A stretch of DNA of 64,000 bases from Treponema socranskii subsp. paredis ATCC 35535 (GCA_000413015.1 KE332515.1:1664875-1728874); one strand, 5' to 3'. Positions 26,779-35,892 are shown, counted from the stretch's first letter. The notes: generated by a model not told the origin, from the letters alone. Made by a program: numbers and translations.

Positions 26779-27045
26779 CTATTCTTCCGCAAATTTCGAA
26801 TCGAAGAGCGCTTCTATCGCCTGCACCGCTTCCCTTTCGTCGGAGCCGTCCGCTTTCAGCGTGATGCTCGTATTATAGCCCGCCGCCATCGTGATGACGC
26901 CCATAATCGATTTCGCATTCACTTCCGTGTCGCCGACTATAAGCGTGAGCTCACAGTTGAATTTATTCGCAGTCTGCGCGATGAGCGCGGCGGGCCGCGC
27001 GTGAATGCCCGCACGGTTTTTTACGATCAGCGTCTTTTCAAGCAT
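26779..27045 (-). CDS. ptsH: Phosphocarrier protein HPr
   Basis: An 88-residue HPr. His15 (NRAGIHARPAA) is the PEP-dependent phosphorylation site and Ser46 (AKSIMGV) the regulatory site for HPr kinase, both at canonical positions. ATG at 27045 with GGAAGG upstream. It lies directly after hprK, so this pair is probably a regulatory module. No sugar-specific PTS permease is seen in the window. Confidence 0.95.
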   Translation of the reverse strand: MLEKTLIVKNRAGIHARPAALIAQTANKFNCELTLIVGDTEVNAKSIMGVITMAAGYNTSITLKADGSDEREAVQAIEALFDSKFAEE

Positions 27046-27078
27046 ATCACCATCCTTCCGTAAAATCAAAATTAATAA

Positions 27079-28068
27079 TTAATAAGAATCGTCGCTGCTG
27101 TTGTAGGCAGCCTGCGCTTCTCCCGTTTCGATCCATTTAAGCACGTTTTGATTGAAGTCGCGCGCGGAATTGTATCCCATGCGCTTTAAGCGTTCGTTCA
27201 TCGCCGCCGCTTCGATGATGATCGGCAGATTTCGCCCCGGCCGCACCGGTATTTCGAGAACGGGTATTTTAACGCCGAGGATATCCATATATTTTTGATC
27301 CGTACCGAGACGGTCGTACACTTTATCGGGATCCCAATCTTCGAGCGCAACGACGAGCTGTACTTCTTTTTGATCGCGGATGGCGCCGACGCCGTAGAGC
27401 TGCGATACGTTGATGATGCCCAGCCCCCGTATTTCCATGTGGTGGCTGATAAATCGATTTGCGCCCTGCCCGAGCAGGATATTGCCGTTGACGCACCGAA
27501 GTTCGATGATATCGTCCGCAACGAGGCGGTGACTCCGTTCAATGAGTTCGAGCGCGGTTTCGCTTTTGCCGACACCCGAGTGTCCGACGAGCAGGATGCC
27601 GATGCCGTACACTTCGACGAGAACACCGTGCATCGTTTTTTTCGGTGCAAAAGTATTCGATAAAACGCGGATGAGACGGCTTGAAAATTCGGTCGATTCG
27701 AGCGAGGTCTGCAAAATGGGACAAAAGGCTTCTTCCGCTATCGAAAGAAAATCATCCGGCGGCTGTATGTCGTACGAAAAAACGCAGCAGGGAATATCGT
27801 ATTCGAAAATCGCTTTCAGCGATGCAAGATTGTGTTCCGAGTGGAGTTTTTGCAAGTATGCGCTTTCACCGCGGCCGAAAAGCTGTACGCGCTGATAAGC
27901 GAAGGATTCGTAAAAGCCGGCAAGCGCAAGCCCCGGACGGTTGATATCGGGCACCGTAAGCGCCCGAGGCAAACCGCGCCGACCCGCGATACACGTCAAA
28001 TACAGCGCATCGTGCCCGGGCAAATCCAGTTCAAGCAAATCAAGAACGGTGAATTTTTTATCAGCCAT
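27079..28068 (-). CDS. hprK: HPr kinase/phosphorylase
   Basis: Phosphorylates and dephosphorylates Ser46 of HPr. It has 329 residues. The P-loop GHSGVGKSE follows VYGIGILLV, and the family signature runs through MDILGVKIPVLEIPVRPGRNLPIIIEAAAMNERL. The N-terminal domain (ALTVPDINRPGLALAGF) matches HprK_N. Start taken at MADKK (28068); 28083 is also possible. First gene of the hprK-ptsH-lexA-holA unit, which starts next to structured repeat copy 2. Confidence 0.95.
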   Translation of the reverse strand: MADKKFTVLDLLELDLPGHDALYLTCIAGRRGLPRALTVPDINRPGLALAGFYESFAYQRVQLFGRGESAYLQKLHSEHNLASLKAIFEYDIPCCVFSYDIQPPDDFLSIAEEAFCPILQTSLESTEFSSRLIRVLSNTFAPKKTMHGVLVEVYGIGILLVGHSGVGKSETALELIERSHRLVADDIIELRCVNGNILLGQGANRFISHHMEIRGLGIINVSQLYGVGAIRDQKEVQLVVALEDWDPDKVYDRLGTDQKYMDILGVKIPVLEIPVRPGRNLPIIIEAAAMNERLKRMGYNSARDFNQNVLKWIETGEAQAAYNSSDDSY

Positions 28069-28192
28069 AATTATACTATACACATATATCGATGGAAACG
28101 CAAGATTAAAAACGGCATGCCGCGGACAAAAAACTTATTGACAGCAAACATATCGGAATATACCATACGAGTATCTTGCAAAAGTTTTTATA

Positions 28193-28412
28193 GGAGGTAC
28201 GATAAAAAACGCCGTCTGAAATATCGCCGTCGCTTTTTATCTCGAGTTTGCATGGATGTTTGCAGAAGACGTGTATATGTGTCGTTTCGATAAAAATCGC
28301 ATGAATACGATACGCTTTATTTTGCAAACTCGACCATTGAACGTGTGCGCATACGCGCACGGCTAAAAACTTTTTCGGAAGTTGCAACTTCCTGCAAAAG
28401 TTTTTATAGGAG
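28193..28412 (+). repeat. 219-bp multi-hairpin intergenic element, copy 2
   Basis: Near-identical to 12754-12972 on the other strand. The sequence TGCAAAAGTTTTTATAGGAG occurs at both its ends (28177-28196 and 28393-28412), like a duplicated target or recombination site. The distal copy gives the ribosome-binding site for the gene at 28418. Stem GGAAG/CTTCC here replaces GGAAA/TTTCC of copy 1, a compensatory change. Confidence 0.85.
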
Positions 28413-28417
28413 TAAAT

Positions 28418-28981
28418 ATGAGCGACATAATCCGATTGGGTATTACCGGTATTCTAATATCGTTTATTTTCTTTTTGATGAAGCGGAGCAAGAAAAAAGA
28501 CTTGGACACAAACACCGACAGGAGATTAAAATTGCCGACCTATGTTCTCTTCATCGGTCTTATAGATTTTCTGCTGTTTTTCGGATTCGCTTTATTTTCA
28601 AACCTCTTCCCGAACGGAACGGAGTCGGCAGCTACGACTATACTGTTTTCAATTTTTGCATTGCTCGGAATCTTTCTCGTATATATGTATTTTGTCGAAA
28701 ACTATACATACGATGAAAACGTTATAATATACAGGAAAATAAATTTAAAAAAAATAACAATAGAATGGAACTCGATTGTCGATATAAAGTATTCGTCCGC
28801 GATGCAATGGTTTATCATAAAATGCAGCGACGGTACAAAAGGATATTTTTCGGTAATGCTGAAAGGGATGAAACCTTTTGCCGAAACGATTTTACAAAAG
28901 GTTGCCGCGGGAAAAACGGATTCCAAAACGCGCGAAACGCTTATCTCTCTGAAAAACGGAAGCGTCGTGGGAAGCTTTTGA
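28418..28981 (+). CDS. Membrane protein with PH-like C-terminal domain, hypothetical
   Basis: A 187-residue protein with three hydrophobic segments (IIRLGITGILISFIFFLM, YVLFIGLIDFLLFFGFALFS and TILFSIFALLGIFLVYMYFV). A soluble domain follows (YTYDENVIIYRKINLKKITIEWNSIVDIKYSSAMQWFIIKCSDGTKGYFSVMLKGM) resembling bacterial PH-like/YdbT modules. Its ribosome-binding site, TATAGGAG, belongs to the structured repeat. No function can be assigned; the architecture parallels the protein at 2445-2969. Confidence 0.7.
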   Translation: MSDIIRLGITGILISFIFFLMKRSKKKDLDTNTDRRLKLPTYVLFIGLIDFLLFFGFALFSNLFPNGTESAATTILFSIFALLGIFLVYMYFVENYTYDENVIIYRKINLKKITIEWNSIVDIKYSSAMQWFIIKCSDGTKGYFSVMLKGMKPFAETILQKVAAGKTDSKTRETLISLKNGSVVGSF

Positions 28982-29065
28982 TTTTACAACGGGATAAAAA
29001 TTCGGATCTCCTGCCGGCACATGCGCGGCGGGTTTGCAGGGCAAACCCACCTTTCGCTCTATCAA

Positions 29066-30985
29066 TTATTTTTTCATTTTCCGCCACAACGTCGAGCGGT
29101 TGATGCCGAGTATGCGGCAGGTTTCCGAAACCGAATTGCCGGTCTTTGCAAAAACTTCTCTGATATACCGATCTTCCGCTTCTTTAAGCGACACGTTTTT
29201 TTCACCGAAAGAAAGCGGATCCGCACCCGCTTTTCCGACCGTATCGATTTTCGATTGCGGGTACTTGCCGTAAAACGGATCGGGAAGTCCCGCGCACAAA
29301 TCTTCTTCTTTTATAAAATCGCCGTCGCCGATGATAACGGCTCTCTCTATCATACCCTGCAGTTCGCGCACGTTTCCTTCGTACACATAACGCTTTAAAA
29401 ACGAAAGCGCTTCACGGGTAAATCCCGCAAATCGTTTCGCATAGCATCCGTTATATTTCCGTAAAAAAGATTCCGCCAAAACGGGAATATCTTCCGCACG
29501 TTCGTTCAGCGGAGGAATATACAGACGCAGCGTATTCAATCGATATAATAAATCCTTGCGGAATTTTCCGTCCGCTACGAGTTCGTGCAGATTTTTATTC
29601 GTCGCACAGATGAGCCTCACATCGAGCGGAATATTCGCATCCCCTCCGATGCGCATCACTTCGCGTTCCTGCACCACACGTAAAAGGCGCCCCTGCAATT
29701 CGAGCGGCAGCTCTCCGATTTCGTCGAGAAAAAGAGTACCCGTATGCGCCATTTCAAAGACGCCTTCTTTTCCGCCCCTGACACCGCCGGTAAACGCGCC
29801 TTCCGCATATCCGAAGAGCATACTTTCAATAAGCGCGGGCGGAAGGGCGGCACAGCTGACCGCAACGAAGGGCGCAAGCCGGCGTTTGCTTCCGTTATGA
29901 ATGCTCTGCGCGAACAATTCTTTTCCGACGCCCGATTCGCCTTCGATCAAAACGGCGGAATCGTAATTGCAGATTTTTTGAGCGATCGCGATGCAATCGC
30001 CCATGACGCGGCTTTTATAAATTATCGTCGCAAACGAATACTTTGCCGTAAGCCGCTTTTGCACGAGCTTTTGCCGTATCTTTTTTTCGCGGTTCTGTAC
30101 GGCGGTGATATCCTGAAATACCGCGATTGAACCGTGCTTTTTCCCGCCCGACCGTATCGGATAATTGCTGATTTCGATTTTCGACGAACCGATTTGCCGC
30201 AGCTCGTCGGAAAGCGGCACATCGGCTGCAATCTCCCGGATAACGGCACCGTACCGATCGAGTACGCCGAGCGGCATATCCGACAAATCTTTTTGCTCCA
30301 AACCGAAAATGCGGCAAGCGGGCGCATTGACCGCAACGATCCTGTTGTTTTCGTCGGTCGCAAGAACGCCGTCGTGAACGGAATCCATAAGCGTGCGGTA
30401 ACGGTCGATAAGCTCTTCTTCCCGTTCGATCGCCTGCAGTATCCGCTCGGCTTCATCGAACGCATCTTCGAGCGATTGCTCTCCGCTTTCAAGCAAAAAA
30501 CACGTATAGCCGAGAGCGCTGCCGGTACGGCACGTGACCGCATCTCCGACAATCACCTTTGCGCCGGAATCGACGCATTCTTTTATTTTATCTTCAACCG
30601 AATCATTATTGTTTTTCAGTTCCGCTCTGATAACATGCTTTCCCAATTCTTTCAGCAGTTCATAGCCGTTCATACTGTTCGCATAGCCTACGACTCCGAT
30701 AACATCGTCGATATTTTGCAGCGCTCTGATCGTCGCCGCAAAATCGATCGGACTCGTTTTTATTTCAATGACGGGAACGGGTGAAACGTATTGAATGAGA
30801 GAATACGTTCCTCCCCTGCTGATAAGAATTTTCGCACCGTTTTTCAGGGCATCCGAAGCCGCGATGAGACCTGCGGACAAATCGCCGAACACTGCAGCGA
30901 TATTTGTATAACGCCTTTTTTCAATAACATGTTTCGCATCCGAAAGCATTTTTTCATACGGCGCAATCAATACGATATCGCTCAT
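29066..30985 (-). CDS. PrpR-like sigma-54 enhancer-binding protein
   Basis: A 639-residue transcriptional activator. It has an N-terminal PrpR/sugar-binding-like sensor (residues 1-185) and a PAS domain (about 190-295). The AAA+ domain has Walker A GESGVGKE (349-356), the sigma-54 contact loop GAFTGG (396-401, canonical GAFTGA) and Walker B TLFLDEIGEL. A C-terminal Fis-type helix-turn-helix follows (NSVSETCRILGINRSTLWRKMKK). Start at MSDIVLIAPYEKM (30985). Transcribed divergently from the DUF3737 gene, its nearest candidate target. Effector unknown; propionate/2-methylcitrate in classical PrpR. Confidence 0.9.
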   Translation of the reverse strand: MSDIVLIAPYEKMLSDAKHVIEKRRYTNIAAVFGDLSAGLIAASDALKNGAKILISRGGTYSLIQYVSPVPVIEIKTSPIDFAATIRALQNIDDVIGVVGYANSMNGYELLKELGKHVIRAELKNNNDSVEDKIKECVDSGAKVIVGDAVTCRTGSALGYTCFLLESGEQSLEDAFDEAERILQAIEREEELIDRYRTLMDSVHDGVLATDENNRIVAVNAPACRIFGLEQKDLSDMPLGVLDRYGAVIREIAADVPLSDELRQIGSSKIEISNYPIRSGGKKHGSIAVFQDITAVQNREKKIRQKLVQKRLTAKYSFATIIYKSRVMGDCIAIAQKICNYDSAVLIEGESGVGKELFAQSIHNGSKRRLAPFVAVSCAALPPALIESMLFGYAEGAFTGGVRGGKEGVFEMAHTGTLFLDEIGELPLELQGRLLRVVQEREVMRIGGDANIPLDVRLICATNKNLHELVADGKFRKDLLYRLNTLRLYIPPLNERAEDIPVLAESFLRKYNGCYAKRFAGFTREALSFLKRYVYEGNVRELQGMIERAVIIGDGDFIKEEDLCAGLPDPFYGKYPQSKIDTVGKAGADPLSFGEKNVSLKEAEDRYIREVFAKTGNSVSETCRILGINRSTLWRKMKK

Positions 30986-31063
30986 ACATACAAGTATATC
31001 ACGTATTTGCTCTTTCGTTTCCGTTTTACTATATTTTATAAGTAGGCATATAAGGATTGCGAT

Positions 31064-31933
31064 ATGGAAAAAATCAAACAAAAATTTTTAACGGGCGAAC
31101 GCGCGCTCTTTCAAGCGCATGACATGAAAATCATCGATACGATTTTTGCCGACGGCGAGTCGCCGCTGAAGCACGCGTCGGATATAGAACTTGAAGGCTG
31201 TATGTTCAAATGGAAATACCCGCTGTGGTACGGTAAAAATATCGCCGTAAAAAACTGCACGTGGTTTGAAACGGGACGTGCGGGCGTATGGTACACGGAT
31301 AATGTCACGGTCGAAGACAGCGTCATCGAAGCGCCGAAAAATTTCCGCAGATGCCGAAACGTACGCCTCGTAAATGCGGACTTTCCGAATGCGGCGGAAA
31401 CTTTTTGGTCGTGTGACGGCGCCGTATTTGAAAACGTCAGCGCAAAGGGCGACTACTTTGCGATGAACAGCCGAAATATGAAAATCGACAATCTCATTCT
31501 TGTCGGAAACTATCCTTTCGACGGCGCGCAAAATATCGAAATCAATAATTCGAAACTCATTTCAAAAGATGCTCTGTGGAATGCCGAAAATATCGTCGTC
31601 CGCAATTCGTTTGTTTCGGGCGAATATCTCGGCTGGAATTCGAAAAACTTGACGTTCGAAAACTGCACGATCGAAAGTTTACAGGGTATGTGCTACATCG
31701 ACAATCTCGTTATGAAAAATTGTAAACTCATCAATACGACGCTCGCTTTCGAATACTCGTCCGTAAACGCCGACATAACGAATACGATAGACAGCGTCTT
31801 TAATCCTTCAAGCGGTATGATACGTGCCGAGTACATCGGAAAGCTCATCGTCGAAAAAGATAAAGTCGATCCTTCAAAAACGAAAATTATCTGCAAAGAA
31901 GAAAATCAACAATCGACAAAGAGCGATGTATAA
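31064..31933 (+). CDS. DUF3737 right-handed beta-helix protein
   Basis: A 289-residue soluble protein made of short repeating strands with turns of about 20 residues (IELEGCMFKWKYPLWYGKNIAVKNCTWFE; NVTVEDSVIEAPKNF; IVVRNSFVSGEYLGWNSKNLTFENCTIES), i.e. a pectin-lyase-like beta helix as in DUF3737. No signal peptide. Good AAGGA ribosome-binding site. It is followed 38 bp later by the MalY-type gene and may be cotranscribed. Function unknown. Confidence 0.85.
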   Translation: MEKIKQKFLTGERALFQAHDMKIIDTIFADGESPLKHASDIELEGCMFKWKYPLWYGKNIAVKNCTWFETGRAGVWYTDNVTVEDSVIEAPKNFRRCRNVRLVNADFPNAAETFWSCDGAVFENVSAKGDYFAMNSRNMKIDNLILVGNYPFDGAQNIEINNSKLISKDALWNAENIVVRNSFVSGEYLGWNSKNLTFENCTIESLQGMCYIDNLVMKNCKLINTTLAFEYSSVNADITNTIDSVFNPSSGMIRAEYIGKLIVEKDKVDPSKTKIICKEENQQSTKSDV

Positions 31934-31971
31934 AAAATTAATAATCGAAAATTGATACAGGAGCGGTTAAA

Positions 31972-33147
31972 ATGGCAGTATATGATTTCGATACGATCGT
32001 CGATCGAAAACATACGGCGTCATATAAATGGGATGTAAAAGACGGCGAACTTCCGATGTGGGTAGCCGACATGGATTTTAAAGCTGCGCCGGAAATAATC
32101 GATGCGATTTCGGAACGCGTAAAGCACGGCGTGTTCGGCTATCCGATCATCGAAAACGATTGGTACGACGCTCTTATCGGCTGGTGGAAGGCGCGGCACA
32201 ACTTTGCGATTGAAAAAGAATGGCTTTCGTTTTGTACGGGCGTCGTCCCCGCTCTTTCGAGTGCCGTACGGAAGTTTTCGACGCCCGCCGAATACGTCGT
32301 CGTTTTAACGCCGGTGTATAATATTTTTTTCAATTCGATCGTCAACAACGGAAGACGTATTCTCGAAAGTCCGCTCGCGTACAAAGACGGCGCATACGAA
32401 ATCGATTTTGAAGATTTCGAAAAAAAGCTCGCCGATCCACAAACTTCGCTTTTTATTTTGTGCAACCCGCACAATCCCGTCGGAAAAATTTGGGATGCAA
32501 AAACGCTTGAACGCATCGGACAACTCTGCGCAAAGCACGGCGTCACCGTCATAAGCGATGAAATCCACTGCGACCTCACCGATCCCGGCGCCTCCTACGT
32601 ACCTTTCGCATCGGTTTCGGAAATCTGCGCGATGAACAGCGTCACCTGTGTCGCAGCGTCGAAAGCGTTCAATATCGCAGGTCTGCACACCGCAGCCGTA
32701 TTTTCAAAAAATCCCAAGCTTCACGCAAAGATCGACAGGCAGCTCAATACCGACGAAGTCGCGGAACCCAACGTTTTTGCGTGCATCGCTGCTGCTGCGG
32801 CATTTACGAAAGGCGGGGCATGGCTCGACGAACTTCGCGCGTATATTTTCGAAAATAAAAAAGCGGTGCGCGAATTTATTAAAAATGAAATTCCCGAAAT
32901 CTTTGCCGTTCCGTCGAACGCGACCTATCTTTTGTGGCTCGACTGTTCGAAAATCACCGAAGACTCGAACGACCTTGCGCGTTTTATCAGAAGCGAAACG
33001 GGACTCTACCTTACCGCAGGCGCGATTTACGGCGGAAACGGTCGCTCTTTTCTCCGCATGAATACCGCCTGTCCGAAAACAACGATCGACGACGGACTTG
33101 CGCGGCTGAAAGCGGGCGTGCATGCATATTGCAGCAAAAAAGGATAG
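31972..33147 (+). CDS. MalY/PatB-type PLP-dependent C-S beta-lyase (cystalysin-like)
   Basis: Splits cystathionine or cysteine to pyruvate, ammonia and a thiol or H2S. It has 391 residues of fold-type I. Diagnostic features are VADMDFKAAPEI near the N-terminus, FILCNPHNPVGKIW, VISDEIHCDL with the PLP-ring Asp, and the Schiff-base Lys231 in AASKAFNIAGLH. The closest well-known relative is cystalysin of Treponema denticola, a haemolytic H2S-producing enzyme. Good AGGAG upstream. Whether it is a virulence-type cystalysin or a housekeeping beta-cystathionase cannot be told. Confidence 0.9.
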   Translation: MAVYDFDTIVDRKHTASYKWDVKDGELPMWVADMDFKAAPEIIDAISERVKHGVFGYPIIENDWYDALIGWWKARHNFAIEKEWLSFCTGVVPALSSAVRKFSTPAEYVVVLTPVYNIFFNSIVNNGRRILESPLAYKDGAYEIDFEDFEKKLADPQTSLFILCNPHNPVGKIWDAKTLERIGQLCAKHGVTVISDEIHCDLTDPGASYVPFASVSEICAMNSVTCVAASKAFNIAGLHTAAVFSKNPKLHAKIDRQLNTDEVAEPNVFACIAAAAAFTKGGAWLDELRAYIFENKKAVREFIKNEIPEIFAVPSNATYLLWLDCSKITEDSNDLARFIRSETGLYLTAGAIYGGNGRSFLRMNTACPKTTIDDGLARLKAGVHAYCSKKG

Positions 33148-33455
33148 TGCGCGCCTACTGCCGCAGGAAGGGATAATGCGTAGGGGTCGGACGTGCCGCT
33201 GTATTTTCCGCGACCGATCGCGGTATTTTCCAAAGGCGGCAGCAAAAAGATAATACGCCGGCGGCTGGCTCAAAAGTCGGTTACTTTTTCGACAGCTTGT
33301 CGAGTTTAAAATTAAGTCTTTGTACTTGTGGTAACTTAATTTTAAACGTCGCACAGTAAATCAAGGAAATCATAGAAAAGATTGCGGAAGAAGGGCTTCC
33401 TGTTTGCAATGCAAACTCGATTACAACATCCGCTTAAAGAATTAATTCTTAAAAA
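33148..33455. other. Border region of the AT-rich insert, with hairpins
   Basis: No gene. It holds a CCGCGA/TCGCGG hairpin (33208-33223), partial echoes of the malY 3' end (GCAGCAAAAAGATAATACGCC near 33240), and a perfect 13-bp inverted repeat TTTAAAATTAAGT (33305-33317) / ACTTAATTTTAAA (33334-33346). The last is a likely terminator or end structure for the defence operon. Composition changes from GC-moderate to AT-rich here. Confidence 0.5.
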
Positions 33456-34103
33456 CTATACCCCACACTCAAGCAGAATTTTCTTTATAATATTATGAAT
33501 AGATAATGAAGGGTTTTTATCAAACCATTCATAGCCAGACGATATTTTTGGCATATCTTCTCTACTTCTTTGTTTATAAATTTTTTCCGCTCTTGTTATG
33601 GCTGATTTTACATCATTTAATGTAATTTTTGAAAGAATTTGTAAAAAATTACATTTTTCTTTGTATTCTTTCAGACCTTCAAACTTTGTCCCAAAAACCT
33701 GATTTATATTTCCAAGATATTTAGCTTTGCTATCTATACAAGCAAATAAATCTTTCTTATGCAAAAGAACCCATAATTCAAAATCTATGTTAGAATATCC
33801 TAAATTGAATTGTATAGATTTTCCAAATTTTTCTGCACATCTCATTTCTTTGAGTATATTCTCAAAGCGTTTATGGTGTACGGGATCATCATTTTCTACA
33901 TCATAAACAGCAGTGATTATACAGGATTGTATAACGGAAATTTTTTTTACGAATCTTGAAGGAGAAATCTTTTCTATACGAAAAACAGGAGTTGCTTTTC
34001 TGCCGTTTTCTGAACAAATCAATTTTTTGAGATGCTGGAAATAAAGTCCTTCCGTTTCGCCTTCGACAGAGAAGAAATATTTTATATTCCGTTTTTCATA
34101 CAT
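33456..34103 (-). CDS. RloB-like protein (AbiLii-type)
   Basis: A 215-residue RloB-domain protein, a Toprim-like nuclease-type effector. The N-terminal RNIKYFFSVEGETEGLYFQHLKKLI carries the glutamate motif, VYDVENDD the acidic centre and NIDFELWVLLHKKD the conserved 'S-N-x-x-F-E-x-W' block of RloB/AbiLii. The ATG at 34103 overlaps the ATPase stop by one base (TGATG); a GTG at 34106 is the alternative. AT-rich codons compared with neighbours. With the ATPase it forms an abortive-infection-type pair. Confidence 0.88.
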   Translation of the reverse strand: MYEKRNIKYFFSVEGETEGLYFQHLKKLICSENGRKATPVFRIEKISPSRFVKKISVIQSCIITAVYDVENDDPVHHKRFENILKEMRCAEKFGKSIQFNLGYSNIDFELWVLLHKKDLFACIDSKAKYLGNINQVFGTKFEGLKEYKEKCNFLQILSKITLNDVKSAITRAEKIYKQRSREDMPKISSGYEWFDKNPSLSIHNIIKKILLECGV

Positions 34104-35398
34104 CACTTTTCCCTAACAATTTTCATAAATATATCAGAAAAATCTATATCACGAATTGCACCATATTCATCCATAAAATAATTATTCATATAATCTTTGC
34201 CCTTACGAGCATTAGTTCCTTTTGTGCCAAAGTCAGACAAAGAATAATGATGACTACATTTTGTTTCATCGTCACGATCAATGAATTTTATCTCATCACG
34301 ACGAAACAAATTATTATTTAAATAAAGTGGATTTTGAGTATTGAAGATAAGCTGAGCTTTATTAACATTGATTTCATCATTATGGAAAATAGTTATTATA
34401 TCCATAATTGCTCTAGGATGAATTGATGAATCAAATTCATCAATGATCAGTGTTTCTCCTGTTTTTAATGCATTTGCAATAATAGGAAAGAGATTTACAA
34501 ATCTTATAGTTCCATACGATTCAAAAACCTCTGACGGTACTATTGCTTTATTTGGCATAACAGAACAAAGAATCGGAGGATTATCGCTTTTTTTATTTTT
34601 TACATAAATCAATTTACTTGAATTTATCCCGAATGCTACTGCGGCTTCATTTATATGTTCATCAACAACGGTCTTGGCATCAAAAATTGGTATCGAAATT
34701 ATATCATCTGCATGATAAATAGTTTTAAAATCGGAAATAAAATAATCAGATATAAAATCTGCTATATTTGAACTTACGATAGTTCTAAAACCGTTCATTA
34801 AAAACAAATCGTCTTTTTTTAAACTTTTTTGGGAAATCGAAAGTATAGTTTTAAAATCTTTCTTAATATCAGAAATCAAGTATTGTTCAAAGATTTTTAA
34901 ATTGTTAAAACGCAATTCATTATTTGTTCGGTGAAAGAATTCCTTCTCGTTTATTTCGAGTATTTCTTCTACAATGCATCTGGGGGCATCTTTTTCTAAA
35001 AATTTTCCTAAATCTAAAACTATATAATATTTTATAAGTAAATTTTTCTTAATAAATTTTATTGAGAAAAAAACATTTTTCTTCTCGTTCAAAGTATTAT
35101 TTGGAATCAATTCCAATGCATAATCAGAAACGTTGGGTGAATTAGGAAATTCAATATTTCGTATATTCCCACGTAAAATAATATTTTTTAAAGCCTGCAT
35201 TGCACCAATTATATTTGTTTTGCCGGCTGCGTTTGGACCATATACAATCGCACTTGATAAAGCTTTGTAGTCTTTTTTTTCAATTTTTGTATGCAAAATA
35301 CTATAATCAAGCCCTTTCTGTTTAGGGGCAGGAATCATTGAGAATGTTACCCTGTCTTTAAAAGATTTATAGTTCTCTGTTTGAAATTCTAACAACAT
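34103..35398 (-). CDS. AAA+ ATPase of an AbiL/RloA-type defence pair
   Basis: A 431-residue SMC/OLD-like ATPase. It has N-terminal LLEFQTENYKSFKDRVTFSM, Walker A GPNAAGKTN (residues about 54-62), Walker B TLIIDEFDSSIHP and the late QLIFNTQNPLYL switch region. This ATPase is typically paired with RloB in AbiL-like systems that limit phage spread by growth arrest or nucleic-acid cleavage. First gene of the two-gene operon, with low GC, indicating transfer. DNA-binding partner or trigger unknown. Confidence 0.9.
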   Translation of the reverse strand: MLLEFQTENYKSFKDRVTFSMIPAPKQKGLDYSILHTKIEKKDYKALSSAIVYGPNAAGKTNIIGAMQALKNIILRGNIRNIEFPNSPNVSDYALELIPNNTLNEKKNVFFSIKFIKKNLLIKYYIVLDLGKFLEKDAPRCIVEEILEINEKEFFHRTNNELRFNNLKIFEQYLISDIKKDFKTILSISQKSLKKDDLFLMNGFRTIVSSNIADFISDYFISDFKTIYHADDIISIPIFDAKTVVDEHINEAAVAFGINSSKLIYVKNKKSDNPPILCSVMPNKAIVPSEVFESYGTIRFVNLFPIIANALKTGETLIIDEFDSSIHPRAIMDIITIFHNDEINVNKAQLIFNTQNPLYLNNNLFRRDEIKFIDRDDETKCSHHYSLSDFGTKGTNARKGKDYMNNYFMDEYGAIRDIDFSDIFMKIVREK

Positions 35399-35485
35399 AT
35401 TGACTCCCTAATGCATAATATATATGATTATCGGTATAAAATCAATGAATATTTAAGGATTTTACAGGATTTGTGCAAAATCTAT

Positions 35486-35514
35486 TTGACTTTAAATATT
35501 ATTGTGTGTATATT
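35486..35514 (+). promoter_or_regulatory. Strong sigma-70 promoter of a structured leader
   Basis: TTGACT (35486-35491), a 17-base spacer and TATATT (35509-35514). Transcription would start near 35521, about 180 bases before the small ORF at 35703. Confidence 0.7.
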
Positions 35515-35520
35515 TTATCT

Positions 35521-35590
35521 GTGGAAAGCCACTGAGGAATGTCATTCCAATAAAAAACCTCAGGTTGCAGCCTGAGGTTATAAAAAAAGA
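35521..35590 (+). ncRNA. Candidate structured leader/small RNA
   Basis: Directly after the promoter come a GGAAT-GTC-ATTCC hairpin (about 35536-35548) and a perfect 9-bp hairpin AACCTCAGG (35556-35564) / CCTGAGGTT (35571-35579) with a 6-base loop. No T-run follows on the plus strand, so it may be an mRNA leader structure rather than a terminated small RNA. Confidence 0.4.
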
Positions 35591-35702
35591 AACATCTGCA
35601 AGGCAAACATTTTCAAGTTATAAAATTACTGTAATAGTTATTCTTTGAAAATACAAGCCTATACAAATGTTTTCTACTTCACACAAAATAAGGAGGGAAT
35701 CT

Positions 35703-35876
35703 ATGGCAACTAATCCACCTGTCGGCGACAATCGTAGAATCGGTGCAGTGTGTAAACGTTCACAAGTACAGAATCCTAAGAATGGTCTGTATGTAAAACG
35801 TGACACTGAAAATGGTCGTTTTATGGATGTTAAACAAGATGGGACACCGTTCAAAGGTGTAAAGAAAGAAAAATAA
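35703..35876 (+). CDS. Small basic protein (57 aa), island-associated
   Basis: A 57-residue protein, MATNPPVGDNRRIGAVCKRS...FKGVKKEK, very rich in Lys, Arg, Asn and Gly, with no hydrophobic segment. The AAGGAGGG ribosome-binding site, its own strong promoter and its own terminator make it a convincing gene. The repeated 'NPKNGLYVKRDTENGRFMDVK' style looks like a conserved short-protein family common in accessory regions, but I know no function. It stands divergent from the AbiL-like pair. Confidence 0.72.
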   Translation: MATNPPVGDNRRIGAVCKRSQVQNPKNGLYVKRDTENGRFMDVKQDGTPFKGVKKEK

Positions 35877-35892
35877 CTTTCTTGGTTTTGTT

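Noticed and set aside
29030..29048. GGGTTTGC/GCAAACCC hairpin as terminator of the 28418 gene
   Set aside because: No T-run after it; could be incidental.
30986..31063. Sigma-54 promoter between the PrpR-like and DUF3737 genes
   Set aside because: TATCACGTATTTGCT has the wrong -24 element and spacing.
35556..35579. AACCTCAGG/CCTGAGGTT hairpin as a plus-strand terminator
   Set aside because: Followed by ATAAAAAAAG, no U-run; kept as leader structure only.
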